NCBI RefSeq assembly: GCF_031987975.1
Contig: NZ_DALZYX010000004.1
Location: forward strand, 1-64,000
Reading direction: 5' to 3'
Source: Pseudescherichia sp031987975
GTDB taxonomy: Bacteria > Pseudomonadota > Gammaproteobacteria > Enterobacterales > Enterobacteriaceae
DNA length: 64,000 bases
The translations under genes and the position numbers were made by a program. Positions 1-7,725 of this stretch are shown here, in pieces. A model generated the notes under the pieces. That model ran no database searches and was not told where the DNA came from. It saw only the letters and a program-made list of their open reading frames with translations. The first letter of the stretch is position 1. Every line of letters begins with the position of its first letter.

Positions 1-190
1 TGATGGTGATACCACGAGCTTTCTCTTCCGGCGCGTTATCGATCTGGTCGAATGCACGAGCAGCACCACCGTAGGTTTTAGCCAGAACGGTAGTGATGGC
101 AGCGGTCAGGGTAGTTTTACCATGGTCAACGTGGCCGATAGTACCAACGTTAACGTGGGGTTTTGTACGTTCAAATTTTTCTTTAGACAC
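1..190 (-). CDS. tufA: elongation factor Tu (partial, N-terminal 63 residues)
   Basis: EF-Tu carries aminoacyl-tRNA to the ribosome in a GTP-dependent manner. Reading the minus strand from 190 gives GTG TCT AAA GAA, translated MSKEKFERTKPHVNVGTIGH, then the P-loop GHVDHGKT and the start of switch I (EEKARGITI), after which the window ends. This is the invariant EF-Tu N terminus, and the GTG start is usual for enterobacterial tuf. It is the last gene of the str operon, 70 bases after fusA. Which tuf copy it is follows from the fusA linkage (tufA rather than tufB). The gene is cut by the window edge, not by mutation. Confidence 0.97.
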   Translation of the reverse strand, partial: MSKEKFERTKPHVNVGTIGHVDHGKTTLTAAITTVLAKTYGGAARAFDQIDNAPEEKARGITI

Positions 191-209
191 GGCTATATTC
201 CTTACTATA

Positions 210-235
210 GTGCTCTCCCCTTATGGAGAGAGCAC
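210..235 (-). other. fusA-tufA intercistronic hairpin
   Basis: An inverted repeat, GTGCTCTC (210-217) with GAGAGCAC (228-235), lies in the gap between the fusA stop and tufA start. No T-run follows on the minus strand, so it is unlikely to terminate transcription. It is more likely an mRNA-stabilising or processing element between co-transcribed genes; the role is inferred. Confidence 0.5.
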
Positions 236-260
236 GGGACTTAGGTTTTAACCCTGCGGC

Positions 261-2375
261 TTATTTACCACGGGCTTCAATTACGGCCTGAGCAACGTTG
301 TTCGGCGCATCATCATACTTCAGGAATTCCATGGTGTATGATGCACGACCTTTGGTCAGAGAACGCAGCTGAGTTGCATATCCGAACATTTCAGACAGCG
401 GAACTTCAGCGTGGATCTTAACGCCAGTAACTTCAGATTCCTGACCGCGCAGCATGCCGCGACGACGGCTAAGGTCACCGATAACGTCACCGGTGTTCTC
501 TTCCGGCGTCTCTACTTCAACCTTCATGATCGGCTCAAGCAGAACTGGTTTTGCTTTCTTAAAGCCATCTTTAAAGGCGATAGACGCAGCCAGTTTAAAC
601 GCCAGCTCAGAGGAGTCAACGTCATGGTAAGAACCGAAGTGCAGACGCACGCCCAGATCCACTACCGGGTAACCCGCCAGCGGGCCAGCTTTCAGCTGTT
701 CCTGGATGCCTTTATCAACGGCAGGGATGTATTCGCCAGGAATTACACCACCCTTGATGTCGTTGATGAACTCGTAACCTTTCGGGTTAGAGCCAGGCTC
801 CAGCGGGTACATGTCGATAACAACATGACCGTACTGACCACGACCACCAGACTGCTTGGCGTGTTTACCTTCGATATCGGTAACTTTAGAACGAATCGCT
901 TCACGGTAAGCAACCTGCGGTTTACCGACGTTCGCTTCAACGTTGAACTCACGCTTCATACGGTCAACGATGATGTCGAGGTGCAGCTCACCCATGCCCG
1001 CGATGATGGTCTGGTTAGACTCTTCGTCAGTCCATACGCGGAATGACGGGTCTTCTTTCGCCAGACGGCCCAGAGCCAGACCCATTTTTTCCTGGTCAGC
1101 TTTGGTTTTCGGTTCAACGGCGATGGAGATTACCGGCTCAGGGAATTCCATACGCTCCAGAATGATCGGGTGATCCGGGTTACACAGGGTGTCACCAGTG
1201 GTCACGTCTTTCAGACCGATAGCTGCCGCGATGTCACCAGCGCGAACTTCTTTGATCTCTTCACGTTTGTTAGCGTGCATCTGAACGATACGACCGAAAC
1301 GCTCACGTGCAGTTTTCACGGAGTTCAGTACGGTATCACCAGAGTTAACCACACCGGAGTACACACGGAAGAAGGTCAGGTTACCTACGAACGGGTCGGT
1401 AGCGATTTTGAACGCCAGAGCAGCGAACGGCTCGTCATCACTTGCGTGACGCTCAGCCGGGGTATCTTTACCGTCGTCCAGGATGCCGTTGATCGCCGGT
1501 ACGTCAACCGGAGATGGCAGGTAATCAATTACCGCATCCAGCATCGCCTGAACACCTTTGTTCTTAAATGCAGAACCACAGGTTACCAGGATGATTTCGT
1601 TGTTCAGAACGCGCTGACGCAGAGCAGTTTTGATCTCTTCTTCAGTCAGTTCTTCACCGCCCAGGTATTTCTCCATCAGCTCTTCGGAAGCTTCAGCAGC
1701 GGACTCGATCAGGTTCTGGTGCCATTCTTCAGCCAGATCCTGCATGTCAGCCGGGATATCTTCGTATTCGAAGGTAACGCCCTGGTCGGCATCGTTCCAG
1801 TTGATGGCTTTCATTTTCACCAGGTCAACAACACCGGTGAAACCTTCTTCAGCACCAATCGCCAGCTGCAGCGGAACCGGGTTCGCGCCGAGACGGGATT
1901 TGATCTGACCAACAACTTTCAGGAAGTTCGCACCCATACGGTCCATTTTGTTAACGAACGCGATACGTGGAACTTTATATTTGTTTGCCTGACGCCATAC
2001 GGTTTCAGACTGCGGCTGAACACCACCAACTGCGCAGTAAACCATTACCGCACCGTCAAGAACACGCATGGAACGTTCTACTTCGATGGTGAAGTCAACG
2101 TGGCCCGGGGTGTCGATGATGTTTACGCGATGCGGTTCATACTGCTTCGCCATACCAGACCAGAATGCAGTGGTCGCTGCGGAGGTGATGGTGATACCAC
2201 GCTCCTGCTCCTGCTCCATCCAGTCCATAGTTGCCGCGCCGTCGTGAACTTCACCGATTTTGTGGTTTACACCGGTGTAGAACAGGATACGTTCGGTAGT
2301 AGTGGTTTTACCGGCGTCGATGTGCGCACTGATACCGATGTTACGGTAGCGTGCAATGGGTGTTGTACGAGCCAT
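261..2375 (-). CDS. fusA: elongation factor G
   Basis: EF-G is the ribosomal translocase and, with RRF, takes part in ribosome recycling in the cytosol. The 704-residue product has the expected length and begins MARTTPIARYRNIGISAHID. GTPase motifs are visible in order: P-loop AHIDAGKTT near residue 17, DTPGH near 88 and NKMD near 142, followed by EF-G domains II-V, including the HGSYHDVDSS-type loop (here HFGSYHDVDSSELAF) near the C terminus. It is the third gene of the str operon, 93 bases after rpsG, and tufA follows. There is no frameshift or unusual composition. Codon use is that of a highly expressed gene. Confidence 0.99.
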   Translation of the reverse strand: MARTTPIARYRNIGISAHIDAGKTTTTERILFYTGVNHKIGEVHDGAATMDWMEQEQERGITITSAATTAFWSGMAKQYEPHRVNIIDTPGHVDFTIEVERSMRVLDGAVMVYCAVGGVQPQSETVWRQANKYKVPRIAFVNKMDRMGANFLKVVGQIKSRLGANPVPLQLAIGAEEGFTGVVDLVKMKAINWNDADQGVTFEYEDIPADMQDLAEEWHQNLIESAAEASEELMEKYLGGEELTEEEIKTALRQRVLNNEIILVTCGSAFKNKGVQAMLDAVIDYLPSPVDVPAINGILDDGKDTPAERHASDDEPFAALAFKIATDPFVGNLTFFRVYSGVVNSGDTVLNSVKTARERFGRIVQMHANKREEIKEVRAGDIAAAIGLKDVTTGDTLCNPDHPIILERMEFPEPVISIAVEPKTKADQEKMGLALGRLAKEDPSFRVWTDEESNQTIIAGMGELHLDIIVDRMKREFNVEANVGKPQVAYREAIRSKVTDIEGKHAKQSGGRGQYGHVVIDMYPLEPGSNPKGYEFINDIKGGVIPGEYIPAVDKGIQEQLKAGPLAGYPVVDLGVRLHFGSYHDVDSSELAFKLAASIAFKDGFKKAKPVLLEPIMKVEVETPEENTGDVIGDLSRRRGMLRGQESEVTGVKIHAEVPLSEMFGYATQLRSLTKGRASYTMEFLKYDDAPNNVAQAVIEARGK

Positions 2376-2468
2376 TTGATTCCTCTATTGCCTTAGCGTT
2401 CAAGTTATGTAGCCCAGAGCGGGCAGCTTACATAAAGCGCCCGCTTGGTGACTAAAACTCCGAAGGGA

Positions 2469-2939
2469 TTACCAACGGTAGTGGGCGAACGCTTTGTTGG
2501 CTTCTGCCATACGGTGAACGTCTTCACGTTTCTTAACTGCAGTACCTTTGTTGTCTGCAGCATCAGAAAGTTCGTTCGCCAGGCGCAGAGCCATGGATTT
2601 ATCACCGCGTTTACGAGCAGCTTCAACGATCCAACGCATTGCCAGAGCATTACGACGAACCGGACGAACTTCAACTGGAACCTGATAAGTAGAACCACCA
2701 ACGCGGCGAGACTTAACTTCTACAGTCGGGCGCACGTTGTCGAGAGCGACTTCGAAAGCTTCCAGTTCATTTTTACCAGAGCGCTGAGCCAGGGTCTCAA
2801 GAGCACTGTATACGATTGCTTCTGCAGTAGATTTCTTACCATCTACCATCAGGATATTTACAAATTTAGCCAGCAGTTCTGATCCGAACTTAGGATCCGG
2901 CAGAATTTTACGCTGACCAATGACGCGACGACGTGGCAT
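2469..2939 (-). CDS. rpsG: 30S ribosomal protein S7
   Basis: S7 is the primary assembly protein of the 30S head and binds the 3' major domain of 16S rRNA. The 156-residue protein starts MPRRRVIGQRKILPDPKFGS and ends in AFAHYRW. This is the short form; E. coli K-12 has a longer C-terminal tail created by loss of this stop. In E. coli, S7 also represses its own operon by binding the rpsL-rpsG spacer, and the matching spacer structure is present here (2940-3034). The start has a clear GGAG ribosome site (ACGGAGTATTTCC before ATG). Confidence 0.99.
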   Translation of the reverse strand: MPRRRVIGQRKILPDPKFGSELLAKFVNILMVDGKKSTAEAIVYSALETLAQRSGKNELEAFEVALDNVRPTVEVKSRRVGGSTYQVPVEVRPVRRNALAMRWIVEAARKRGDKSMALRLANELSDAADNKGTAVKKREDVHRMAEANKAFAHYRW

Positions 2940-3034
2940 GGAAATACTCCGTTGTTAATTCAGGATTGTCCAAAACTCAAAGAGTTTAGTTTGACATTAA
3001 TTTAAAACGTTTGGCCTTACTTAACGGAGAACCA
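2940..3034 (-). promoter_or_regulatory. rpsL-rpsG intercistronic S7 autoregulatory region
   Basis: The 95-base spacer contains a minus-strand hairpin (AAACTC, loop AAA, GAGTTT at plus positions 2973-2987) followed by the rpsG ribosome site. In E. coli this spacer is the translational repression target of S7, controlling rpsG and coupled downstream genes. Assignment rests on position and the hairpin; binding is inferred from E. coli. Confidence 0.6.
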
Positions 3035-3512
<478 letters not shown>

Positions 3513-3533
3513 GAAATATACAGCGATCTCGCC

Positions 3534-3821
3534 CTACCAGGCGATTTGAGCAGCGTGTTTTACCGTCAGGCTAACAAAATCAGTATAGCTAACCAGGACG
3601 ACGCTGTTCGAAATTTGACCAGAAAGACCGCGGGCATCAACGTCTTCCTGTAGAGCATAAACGGATATGGGGGCCGCCAGCAGTAAATCAAGGTAACGGC
3701 TTCCCTTTACCGCCGCCGCTACGCCATCAGAGAGCAGCAGCAGGTCGTCACCCTCCTGCATCGTGCGCAGCAGCGTCGCGATGTCGCACTGCCAGGGAGA
3801 GTGACGAAGAGTATGCAGCAT
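3534..3821 (-). CDS. tusB: sulfurtransferase complex subunit TusB
   Basis: TusB (formerly YheL) is the small subunit of the TusBCD heterohexamer, which passes persulfide sulfur from TusA to TusE for 2-thiolation of U34 in tRNA-Lys, -Glu and -Gln. The 95-residue product begins MLHTLRHSPWQCDIATLLRT, as in the DsrH/TusB family. It lies 7 bases after tusC and ends the yheO-tusDCB cluster. TusB has no catalytic cysteine; sulfur is carried by TusD. Confidence 0.95.
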   Translation of the reverse strand: MLHTLRHSPWQCDIATLLRTMQEGDDLLLLSDGVAAAVKGSRYLDLLLAAPISVYALQEDVDARGLSGQISNSVVLVSYTDFVSLTVKHAAQIAW

Positions 3822-3828
3822 AACAGCC

Positions 3829-4188
3829 TCAGAACGTCATGACGACGTCATAGCGATTTAGACACTCGCGCAGCGCTTCAGGTTCCAGCGGCTGGGCATC
3901 AAGAATAAAAGAGGTTGAGGCGCTCAGCCCACGCTCGCGCAGCGAGGCCGCGCACAGCCAGCGCTGTTCGATATCATAGAGCGGCAGCACCTTGAAGGTG
4001 GCGATGTAATCACGCGCAAGGATATCACCGGGGTGCTGGTTAGCCAGCAGCTGGAAAACGCCGTCGCCAAGGAAAAAGACGCCGATCTCCTCGGTCAGAG
4101 CTGACATTGCCAGCAGCGCGTCCAGCCCTTCCCGTCCAGCAGAAGAGCCGTGGGGCGCGGAGTTAAAGACAAATGCCACGCTTTTCAT
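3829..4188 (-). CDS. tusC: sulfurtransferase complex subunit TusC
   Basis: This 119-residue DsrF-like protein is the second subunit of TusBCD, the tRNA 2-thiouridine sulfur relay. The N terminus MKSVAFVFNSAPHGSSAGRE is typical of the family, with the HG..AGREGLDALLA segment forming the first beta-alpha unit. Its ATG overlaps the tusD stop by one base (TGATG), implying translational coupling. Length matches the usual 119-120 residues. Confidence 0.96.
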   Translation of the reverse strand: MKSVAFVFNSAPHGSSAGREGLDALLAMSALTEEIGVFFLGDGVFQLLANQHPGDILARDYIATFKVLPLYDIEQRWLCAASLRERGLSASTSFILDAQPLEPEALRECLNRYDVVMTF

Positions 4189-4574
4189 CAGAACTGTACC
4201 ACGCGATCGCAGGTTAAAGCCGCCTCGGCCAGTGCGCCTAAGCCGCTGAGCATAAAGCCCGGCTGGAGGTTGGTCCCTGCCAGTCCGGCTCGCTGGGCCT
4301 CGATCTCATCGGTGACGCCACGCCGCAGCGCCGCCGCGACGCAGATATGCAGCTCCACCTGATGCTCAAGGTGCAGCGCCTGCCAGGCACGGACCAGATC
4401 AAACTCGTCGCTGGCGGGCGCGGTTAGCTGGTTGGCGTTATAGACCCCTTCGCGATAGAAAAAGACGCTCGCCAGTTCGTGACCCGCCGCCATTAGCGCC
4501 TGGGCAAACTGCCACGCGCTGCTGGCCTGCTGCGTACCGTAGGCGGGACCTGTCACCAGTAAGGCAAAGCGCAT
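4188..4574 (-). CDS. tusD: sulfurtransferase complex subunit TusD
   Basis: TusD (YheN, DsrE family) is the sulfur-carrying subunit of TusBCD. The 128-residue protein begins MRFALLVTGPAYGTQQASSA. The conserved cysteine that accepts the persulfide lies in the segment VELHICVAAALRRGV (about residue 78), as expected for active TusD. The ATG shares one base with the yheO stop (TAATG), so yheO-tusD-tusC are translationally coupled. Confidence 0.96.
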   Translation of the reverse strand: MRFALLVTGPAYGTQQASSAWQFAQALMAAGHELASVFFYREGVYNANQLTAPASDEFDLVRAWQALHLEHQVELHICVAAALRRGVTDEIEAQRAGLAGTNLQPGFMLSGLGALAEAALTCDRVVQF

Positions 4575-5296
4575 TACTTATCCTGCCCCTGAAAATCACC
4601 GCTCTTAAACTGGCGGATGTAGAGGTAGACCGTGTGCTTGGAGATATTCAGCCGATCCGCGACCTGGTTAATTGCATCTTTAATATCGAAGATGCCTTTT
4701 TCGTAGAGGTTCAGCACGATCTGACGGTTTTTTGCATTATTCGAGACGTTACGATCGGCATTCACCTCTTCAATGGTGAACTCCAGGGTTTGCATCACCA
4801 GATCGTCTACCGAGGAGGCAAAGTTCACGGCGGAGCCAACGTCCGGCGTCTCTGGCGGAATGAAGGTGTTCATAATCTGCGAGAAAGGCACATCAAGGTT
4901 CATGTTGATGCACAGCAGGCCAATGACCCGGTGCTCGCGGTTGCGGATAGCGATGGTGACCGACTTCATCAGCACGCCGCTCTTGGCGCGGGTGAAGTAG
5001 CACTTAGAGACGCTGCTGTCCGCCCCCGTCATGTCATGCAGCATGCGCAGGGCAAGGTCGGTAATTGGCGAGCCAATCTTACGCCCGGTGTGTTCACCAT
5101 TGGCAATACGAATGGCAGAGCATTTGAGATCCTGCAAGGAGTGCAAGACGATTTCACAGTGGGCACCAATGAGCATCGCTAACCCATCGACCACCGCTTC
5201 GTAGGATTTCAGGATATCGAAGTCGGTCTGATCAAAAGGCCGTTGATCCAGCAGATCAAGCTCGCTGGTTTCGTTGGTTAATAGCGACCTGGACAT
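4574..5296 (-). CDS. yheO: YheO family PAS/HTH transcriptional regulator
   Basis: YheO-like proteins have an N-terminal PAS-like domain (about residues 20-135) and a C-terminal helix-turn-helix (about 190-235, with ADRLNISKHTVYLYIRQFK). Family members include DauR, a regulator of D-arginine use; the target here is unknown. I chose ATG 5296 (MSRSLLTNETSELDLL, 240 residues) rather than the in-frame GTG 12 bases upstream. That GTG directly abuts the AGGA ribosome site, whereas the ATG has a usable spacing. Eight T residues lie between the ribosome site and the ATG. The gene heads the tusDCB cluster, but a direct link to tRNA thiolation has not been shown. Confidence 0.92.
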   Translation of the reverse strand: MSRSLLTNETSELDLLDQRPFDQTDFDILKSYEAVVDGLAMLIGAHCEIVLHSLQDLKCSAIRIANGEHTGRKIGSPITDLALRMLHDMTGADSSVSKCYFTRAKSGVLMKSVTIAIRNREHRVIGLLCINMNLDVPFSQIMNTFIPPETPDVGSAVNFASSVDDLVMQTLEFTIEEVNADRNVSNNAKNRQIVLNLYEKGIFDIKDAINQVADRLNISKHTVYLYIRQFKSGDFQGQDK

Positions 5297-5421
5297 GAAA
5301 AAAAACACTCCTTTTCAGGAGCCTGTCGTTATGTTTTCAGGGCAGGCTCATCATTTACAGGGACATCTAAATTAATACAGCGCCTATAGCGCTTTCCAGT
5401 GTTAATTATATCTGCCCTGTA

Positions 5422-5453
5422 ATAAAAAACCGCCGCCTGGTCAGGCGGCGGCT
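5422..5453 (-). terminator. fkpA rho-independent terminator
   Basis: A 9-bp GC-rich stem, CCGCCGCCT (5430-5438) with AGGCGGCGG (5443-5451) and a four-base loop, is followed on the minus strand by six T residues (plus 5424-5429). It lies 10 bases after the fkpA stop and separates fkpA from yheO. Confidence 0.93.
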
Positions 5454-5462
5454 CTCAGCGTC

Positions 5463-6293
5463 TTACTTTTTATCCGCTGCAGCAGGCTGCTCTGCCGGTG
5501 CTGCCGCTTCCGCCTTCGGCTGTGCGTCCGCTTTCGGTGCCGGTTTGATATCCAGCAGCTCTACGTCGAAGACCAGCGTGGAGTTAGCCGGGATGCCCGG
5601 AACGCCCGTTTTACCATAGGCCAGCGCCGGCGGGATAACCAGCTTGATCTTGCCGCCTTTCTTGATGTTTTTCAGACCTTCGGTCCAGCCAGGGATCACG
5701 CCATCAAGACGGAAGGAGAGCGGCTCACCACGGGTGTAGGAGTTATCAAACTCTTTACCGTCAATCAGCGTACCTTTGTAGTTAACGACTACGGTGTCGC
5801 TATCTTTCGGTGCGTCGCCGGTTCCCTCTTTCTCTACTTTGTAGAGCAGGCCGGTAGAGGAGGTTTTCACATCTTTCTCTTTAGCAAAGGTGTCGCGGAA
5901 GGTTTTGCCCTTGGTTTCGTTCTCAGCCGCGTCCTTCTCCATCTTCTCCTGAGCAGCACCCTTCACGCGTGCTTCAAAGGTCTGCAGAGTCTGTTCAATC
6001 TCCTGGTCAGAGAGTTTGCTCTTATTGGCGAAAGCGTCCTGTACGCCAGCAATCAGCTGGGCCTGATCCAGTTTAATGCCCAGCTTCTCCTGTTCTTTCA
6101 GGGAGTTTTCCATATAACGCCCCAGTGACGCGCCCAGCGCATAGGCTGATTTTTGGTCGTCATTTTTGAATGCCGCTTTGCTGTCGGTGGTCGCCGGGGC
6201 TTTAGCCGGGGCGTCAGCAGCGAAAGAGAGAGGTGCATTCAGCGCAACGGCCATCGTGGTCGCCAGCAGCGTGACTTTAAACAGTGATTTCAT
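5463..6293 (-). CDS. fkpA: periplasmic FKBP-type peptidyl-prolyl isomerase FkpA
   Basis: FkpA is a periplasmic chaperone and prolyl isomerase that limits aggregation of envelope proteins. The 276-residue product has a Sec signal peptide (MKSLFKVTLLATTMAVALNA..., likely cleavage after residue 25 at SFA/ADA). An N-terminal helical dimerisation domain follows (about 40-140), then the FKBP domain (about 165-255) with conserved DGKEFDNSY, GVIPGWTEGL and LAYG motifs. The last 20 residues are an Ala/Pro/Lys-rich tail, a little longer than in E. coli (270 residues in total). A strong terminator follows. In E. coli it is sigma-E controlled; I could not point to a convincing sigma-E site here. Confidence 0.98.
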   Translation of the reverse strand: MKSLFKVTLLATTMAVALNAPLSFAADAPAKAPATTDSKAAFKNDDQKSAYALGASLGRYMENSLKEQEKLGIKLDQAQLIAGVQDAFANKSKLSDQEIEQTLQTFEARVKGAAQEKMEKDAAENETKGKTFRDTFAKEKDVKTSSTGLLYKVEKEGTGDAPKDSDTVVVNYKGTLIDGKEFDNSYTRGEPLSFRLDGVIPGWTEGLKNIKKGGKIKLVIPPALAYGKTGVPGIPANSTLVFDVELLDIKPAPKADAQPKAEAAAPAEQPAAADKK

Positions 6294-6507
6294 CCATATC
6301 TCCAGGGCCGGGGGCAGATTGCCCCAGGGTTTGCGTATTTGAAAAACGTACTATAAATCGTTGTGGGAGAAATCTATATAACGACATTCCCGATTGTTGC
6401 CTCTTTTGTGACTATTTTTGTTTAAATTAGTTTCTTAAGGTTGTCAGGTGGGCTGCGCGGACGCGTAAAGTTGCGTAGAATCCGGGCTAAAACAGATGAG
6501 GTGAAAC

Positions 6508-6726
6508 ATGCAGGATATGACGCTGGAAGCGCGGCTGGCCGAGCTGGAGAGCCGTCTGGCTTTTCAGGAGATTACGATCGAGGAGCTTAACCAGACGGTC
6601 ACCGCCCACGAGCTGGAGATGGCAAAGCTGCGGGATCTTATGCGCCTGGTGACCGAGAAGCTTAAAGCCAGCCAGCCTTCACATATGGCCTCTCAGTCAG
6701 AAGAGACGCCGCCGCCCCACTATTAA
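6508..6726 (+). CDS. slyX: SlyX coiled-coil protein
   Basis: SlyX is a small conserved protein of unknown function, named for its neighbourhood to slyD. The 72-residue product is almost entirely one predicted coiled coil (ARLAELESRLAFQEITIEEL and on to about residue 55) with a polar, Pro-rich tail ending PPPHY. GAGGTGAAAC precedes the ATG. It is transcribed away from fkpA and towards slyD. Length matches the family. Confidence 0.93.
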   Translation: MQDMTLEARLAELESRLAFQEITIEELNQTVTAHELEMAKLRDLMRLVTEKLKASQPSHMASQSEETPPPHY

Positions 6727-6730
6727 GGCG

Positions 6731-6755
6731 TAAAAAAAGCGGGGAGATCCCCGCT
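6731..6755 (-). terminator. slyD rho-independent terminator
   Basis: The stem AGCGGGG/CCCCGCT (6738-6744 with 6749-6755) is followed on the minus strand by seven T residues (plus 6732-6738). It lies 76 bases after the slyD stop and just past the slyX stop. On the plus strand there is no T-run, so it mainly serves slyD. Confidence 0.85.
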
Positions 6756-6775
6756 TCCTACCATCTGAAATTTCA

Positions 6776-6831
6776 ATATCCAATGGATTTCAAGTTGCAG
6801 CAAGGCGGCAAGCTTGAAAGCCGAAGGATAT
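6776..6831. repeat. ERIC-like remnant (internally deleted)
   Basis: The segment TTCAAGTTGCAGCAAGGCGG (from 6789) followed by CAAGCTTGAAAGCCGAAGGATAT joins the left and right ends of an ERIC/IRU-type element without the central palindrome. Short inverted ends ATATCC (6776-6781) and GGATAT (6826-6831) bound it, and the right end overlaps the first base of the slyD stop codon. Compare the intact copy at 26667-26783. Identification as ERIC is from memory of the consensus. Confidence 0.6.
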
Positions 6832-7418
6832 TAGTGGCAGCCGCAACCGCCGTTGCCACAACCGCCTTTACCATGACCGTGGTCATGATCGTGGCCGTGA
6901 CCGCCGCAGCAGCCGTCACCGTGTTCATGGTCGTGGCCGTGGTCGTGACCGTGCGGACCGTGAACGTGGCCGTGGGCCAGCTCTTCTTCGGTCGCTTCAC
7001 GAATCGCAACGACTTCAACGTTGAACTTCAGGTTCTGGCCAGCCAGCATGTGGTTACCATCAACCACGACGTGGTCATCTTCCACTTCAGTGATTTCAAC
7101 CGGTACCGGACCCTGGTCGGTTTCAGCCAGGAAGCGCATGCCTACCTGCAGCTCATCAACGCCCATGAAGACGTCTTTCGGTACGCGCTGCACCAGATTC
7201 TCGTCGTACTGACCGTAAGCGTCGTTTGCGCCAACCGCCACGTCAAATTTGTCGCCAGGTTCGTGACCTTCCAGCGCGGACTCCAGACCAGAGATCAGGG
7301 AGCCGTGACCGTGCAGGTAGTCCAGCGGCGCACTTACCGGAGACTCATCAACCAACACACCGTCTTCTGTACGTACCTGATAGGCCAGGCTGACCACCAG
7401 GTCTTTTGCTACTTTCAT
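6831..7418 (-). CDS. slyD: FKBP-type peptidyl-prolyl isomerase and nickel metallochaperone SlyD
   Basis: SlyD is a cytosolic prolyl isomerase/chaperone that also binds Ni2+ and aids hydrogenase maturation. I start it at ATG 7418 (MKVAKDLVVSLAYQVRTEDG, 195 residues), which has GGAGATATC directly upstream; the longer frame to 7508 has no support. FKBP domain (1-70 and 130-150) with the inserted-in-flap chaperone domain between, then a C-terminal tail of about 45 residues made mostly of His, Gly, Asp and Cys. This is the metal-binding tail that makes SlyD a common contaminant in Ni-affinity preparations. Confidence 0.97.
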   Translation of the reverse strand: MKVAKDLVVSLAYQVRTEDGVLVDESPVSAPLDYLHGHGSLISGLESALEGHEPGDKFDVAVGANDAYGQYDENLVQRVPKDVFMGVDELQVGMRFLAETDQGPVPVEITEVEDDHVVVDGNHMLAGQNLKFNVEVVAIREATEEELAHGHVHGPHGHDHGHDHEHGDGCCGGHGHDHDHGHGKGGCGNGGCGCH

Positions 7419-7512
7419 GATATCTCCTGAGCGTGGGTAAATTGCTGGCGCAGATTGTAACGGAATTCTGCCCCTGTGTACCCTTAAGCTTAAAAAAAGC
7501 TGGGACATATCG

Positions 7513-7713
7513 CTAGTCCGGATGAAAAATCCCGATCACTTGTTCTTCTTTGCGAACGTGCTCGCGGGCCTCTTTATCCGCCTCGCGCATCTGGTGGCCG
7601 CACTTAACGCACTCAACAATATCGACATTATTTTCACGCCACATCGCCAGCGTGTCCTGCGCCTGGCAGGCCGGGCATTTTGCGCCCGCGATAAAACGTT
7701 TACGTATCGCCAT
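7513..7713 (-). CDS. yheV: YheV family small zinc-ribbon protein
   Basis: This is a 66-residue protein of the YheV family (DUF2387), unknown in function. Two CxxC pairs, CPAC (13-16) and CVKC (35-38), form a zinc ribbon; the remainder is charged. It lies 12 bases after kefB and before slyD on the same strand, so it is probably co-transcribed with kefGB. Length equals that of the E. coli homologue. Confidence 0.92.
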   Translation of the reverse strand: MAIRKRFIAGAKCPACQAQDTLAMWRENNVDIVECVKCGHQMREADKEAREHVRKEEQVIGIFHPD

Positions 7714-7725
7714 ACTTTTTAACCT

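Noticed and set aside
1170..2396. A 408-codon open frame on the plus strand opposite fusA
   Set aside because: It is fully antisense to EF-G, has no ribosome site and no recognisable domain. Such frames arise from the biased codon use of highly expressed genes.
2405..2701. A 98-codon frame overlapping rpsG in another frame
   Set aside because: It lies within the S7 gene, has no ribosome site and no homology that I recognise.
6294..6507. Sigma-E promoter for fkpA
   Set aside because: fkpA is sigma-E dependent in E. coli, but no GGAACTT/TCTGA pair with correct spacing could be seen in the spacer, so no feature is reported.
6831..7010. Possible CRISPR-like or tandem repeat from the CAT/GCC-rich tract
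   Set aside because: The repetition is the codon pattern of the His/Gly/Asp-rich SlyD tail. There is no repeat-spacer structure.
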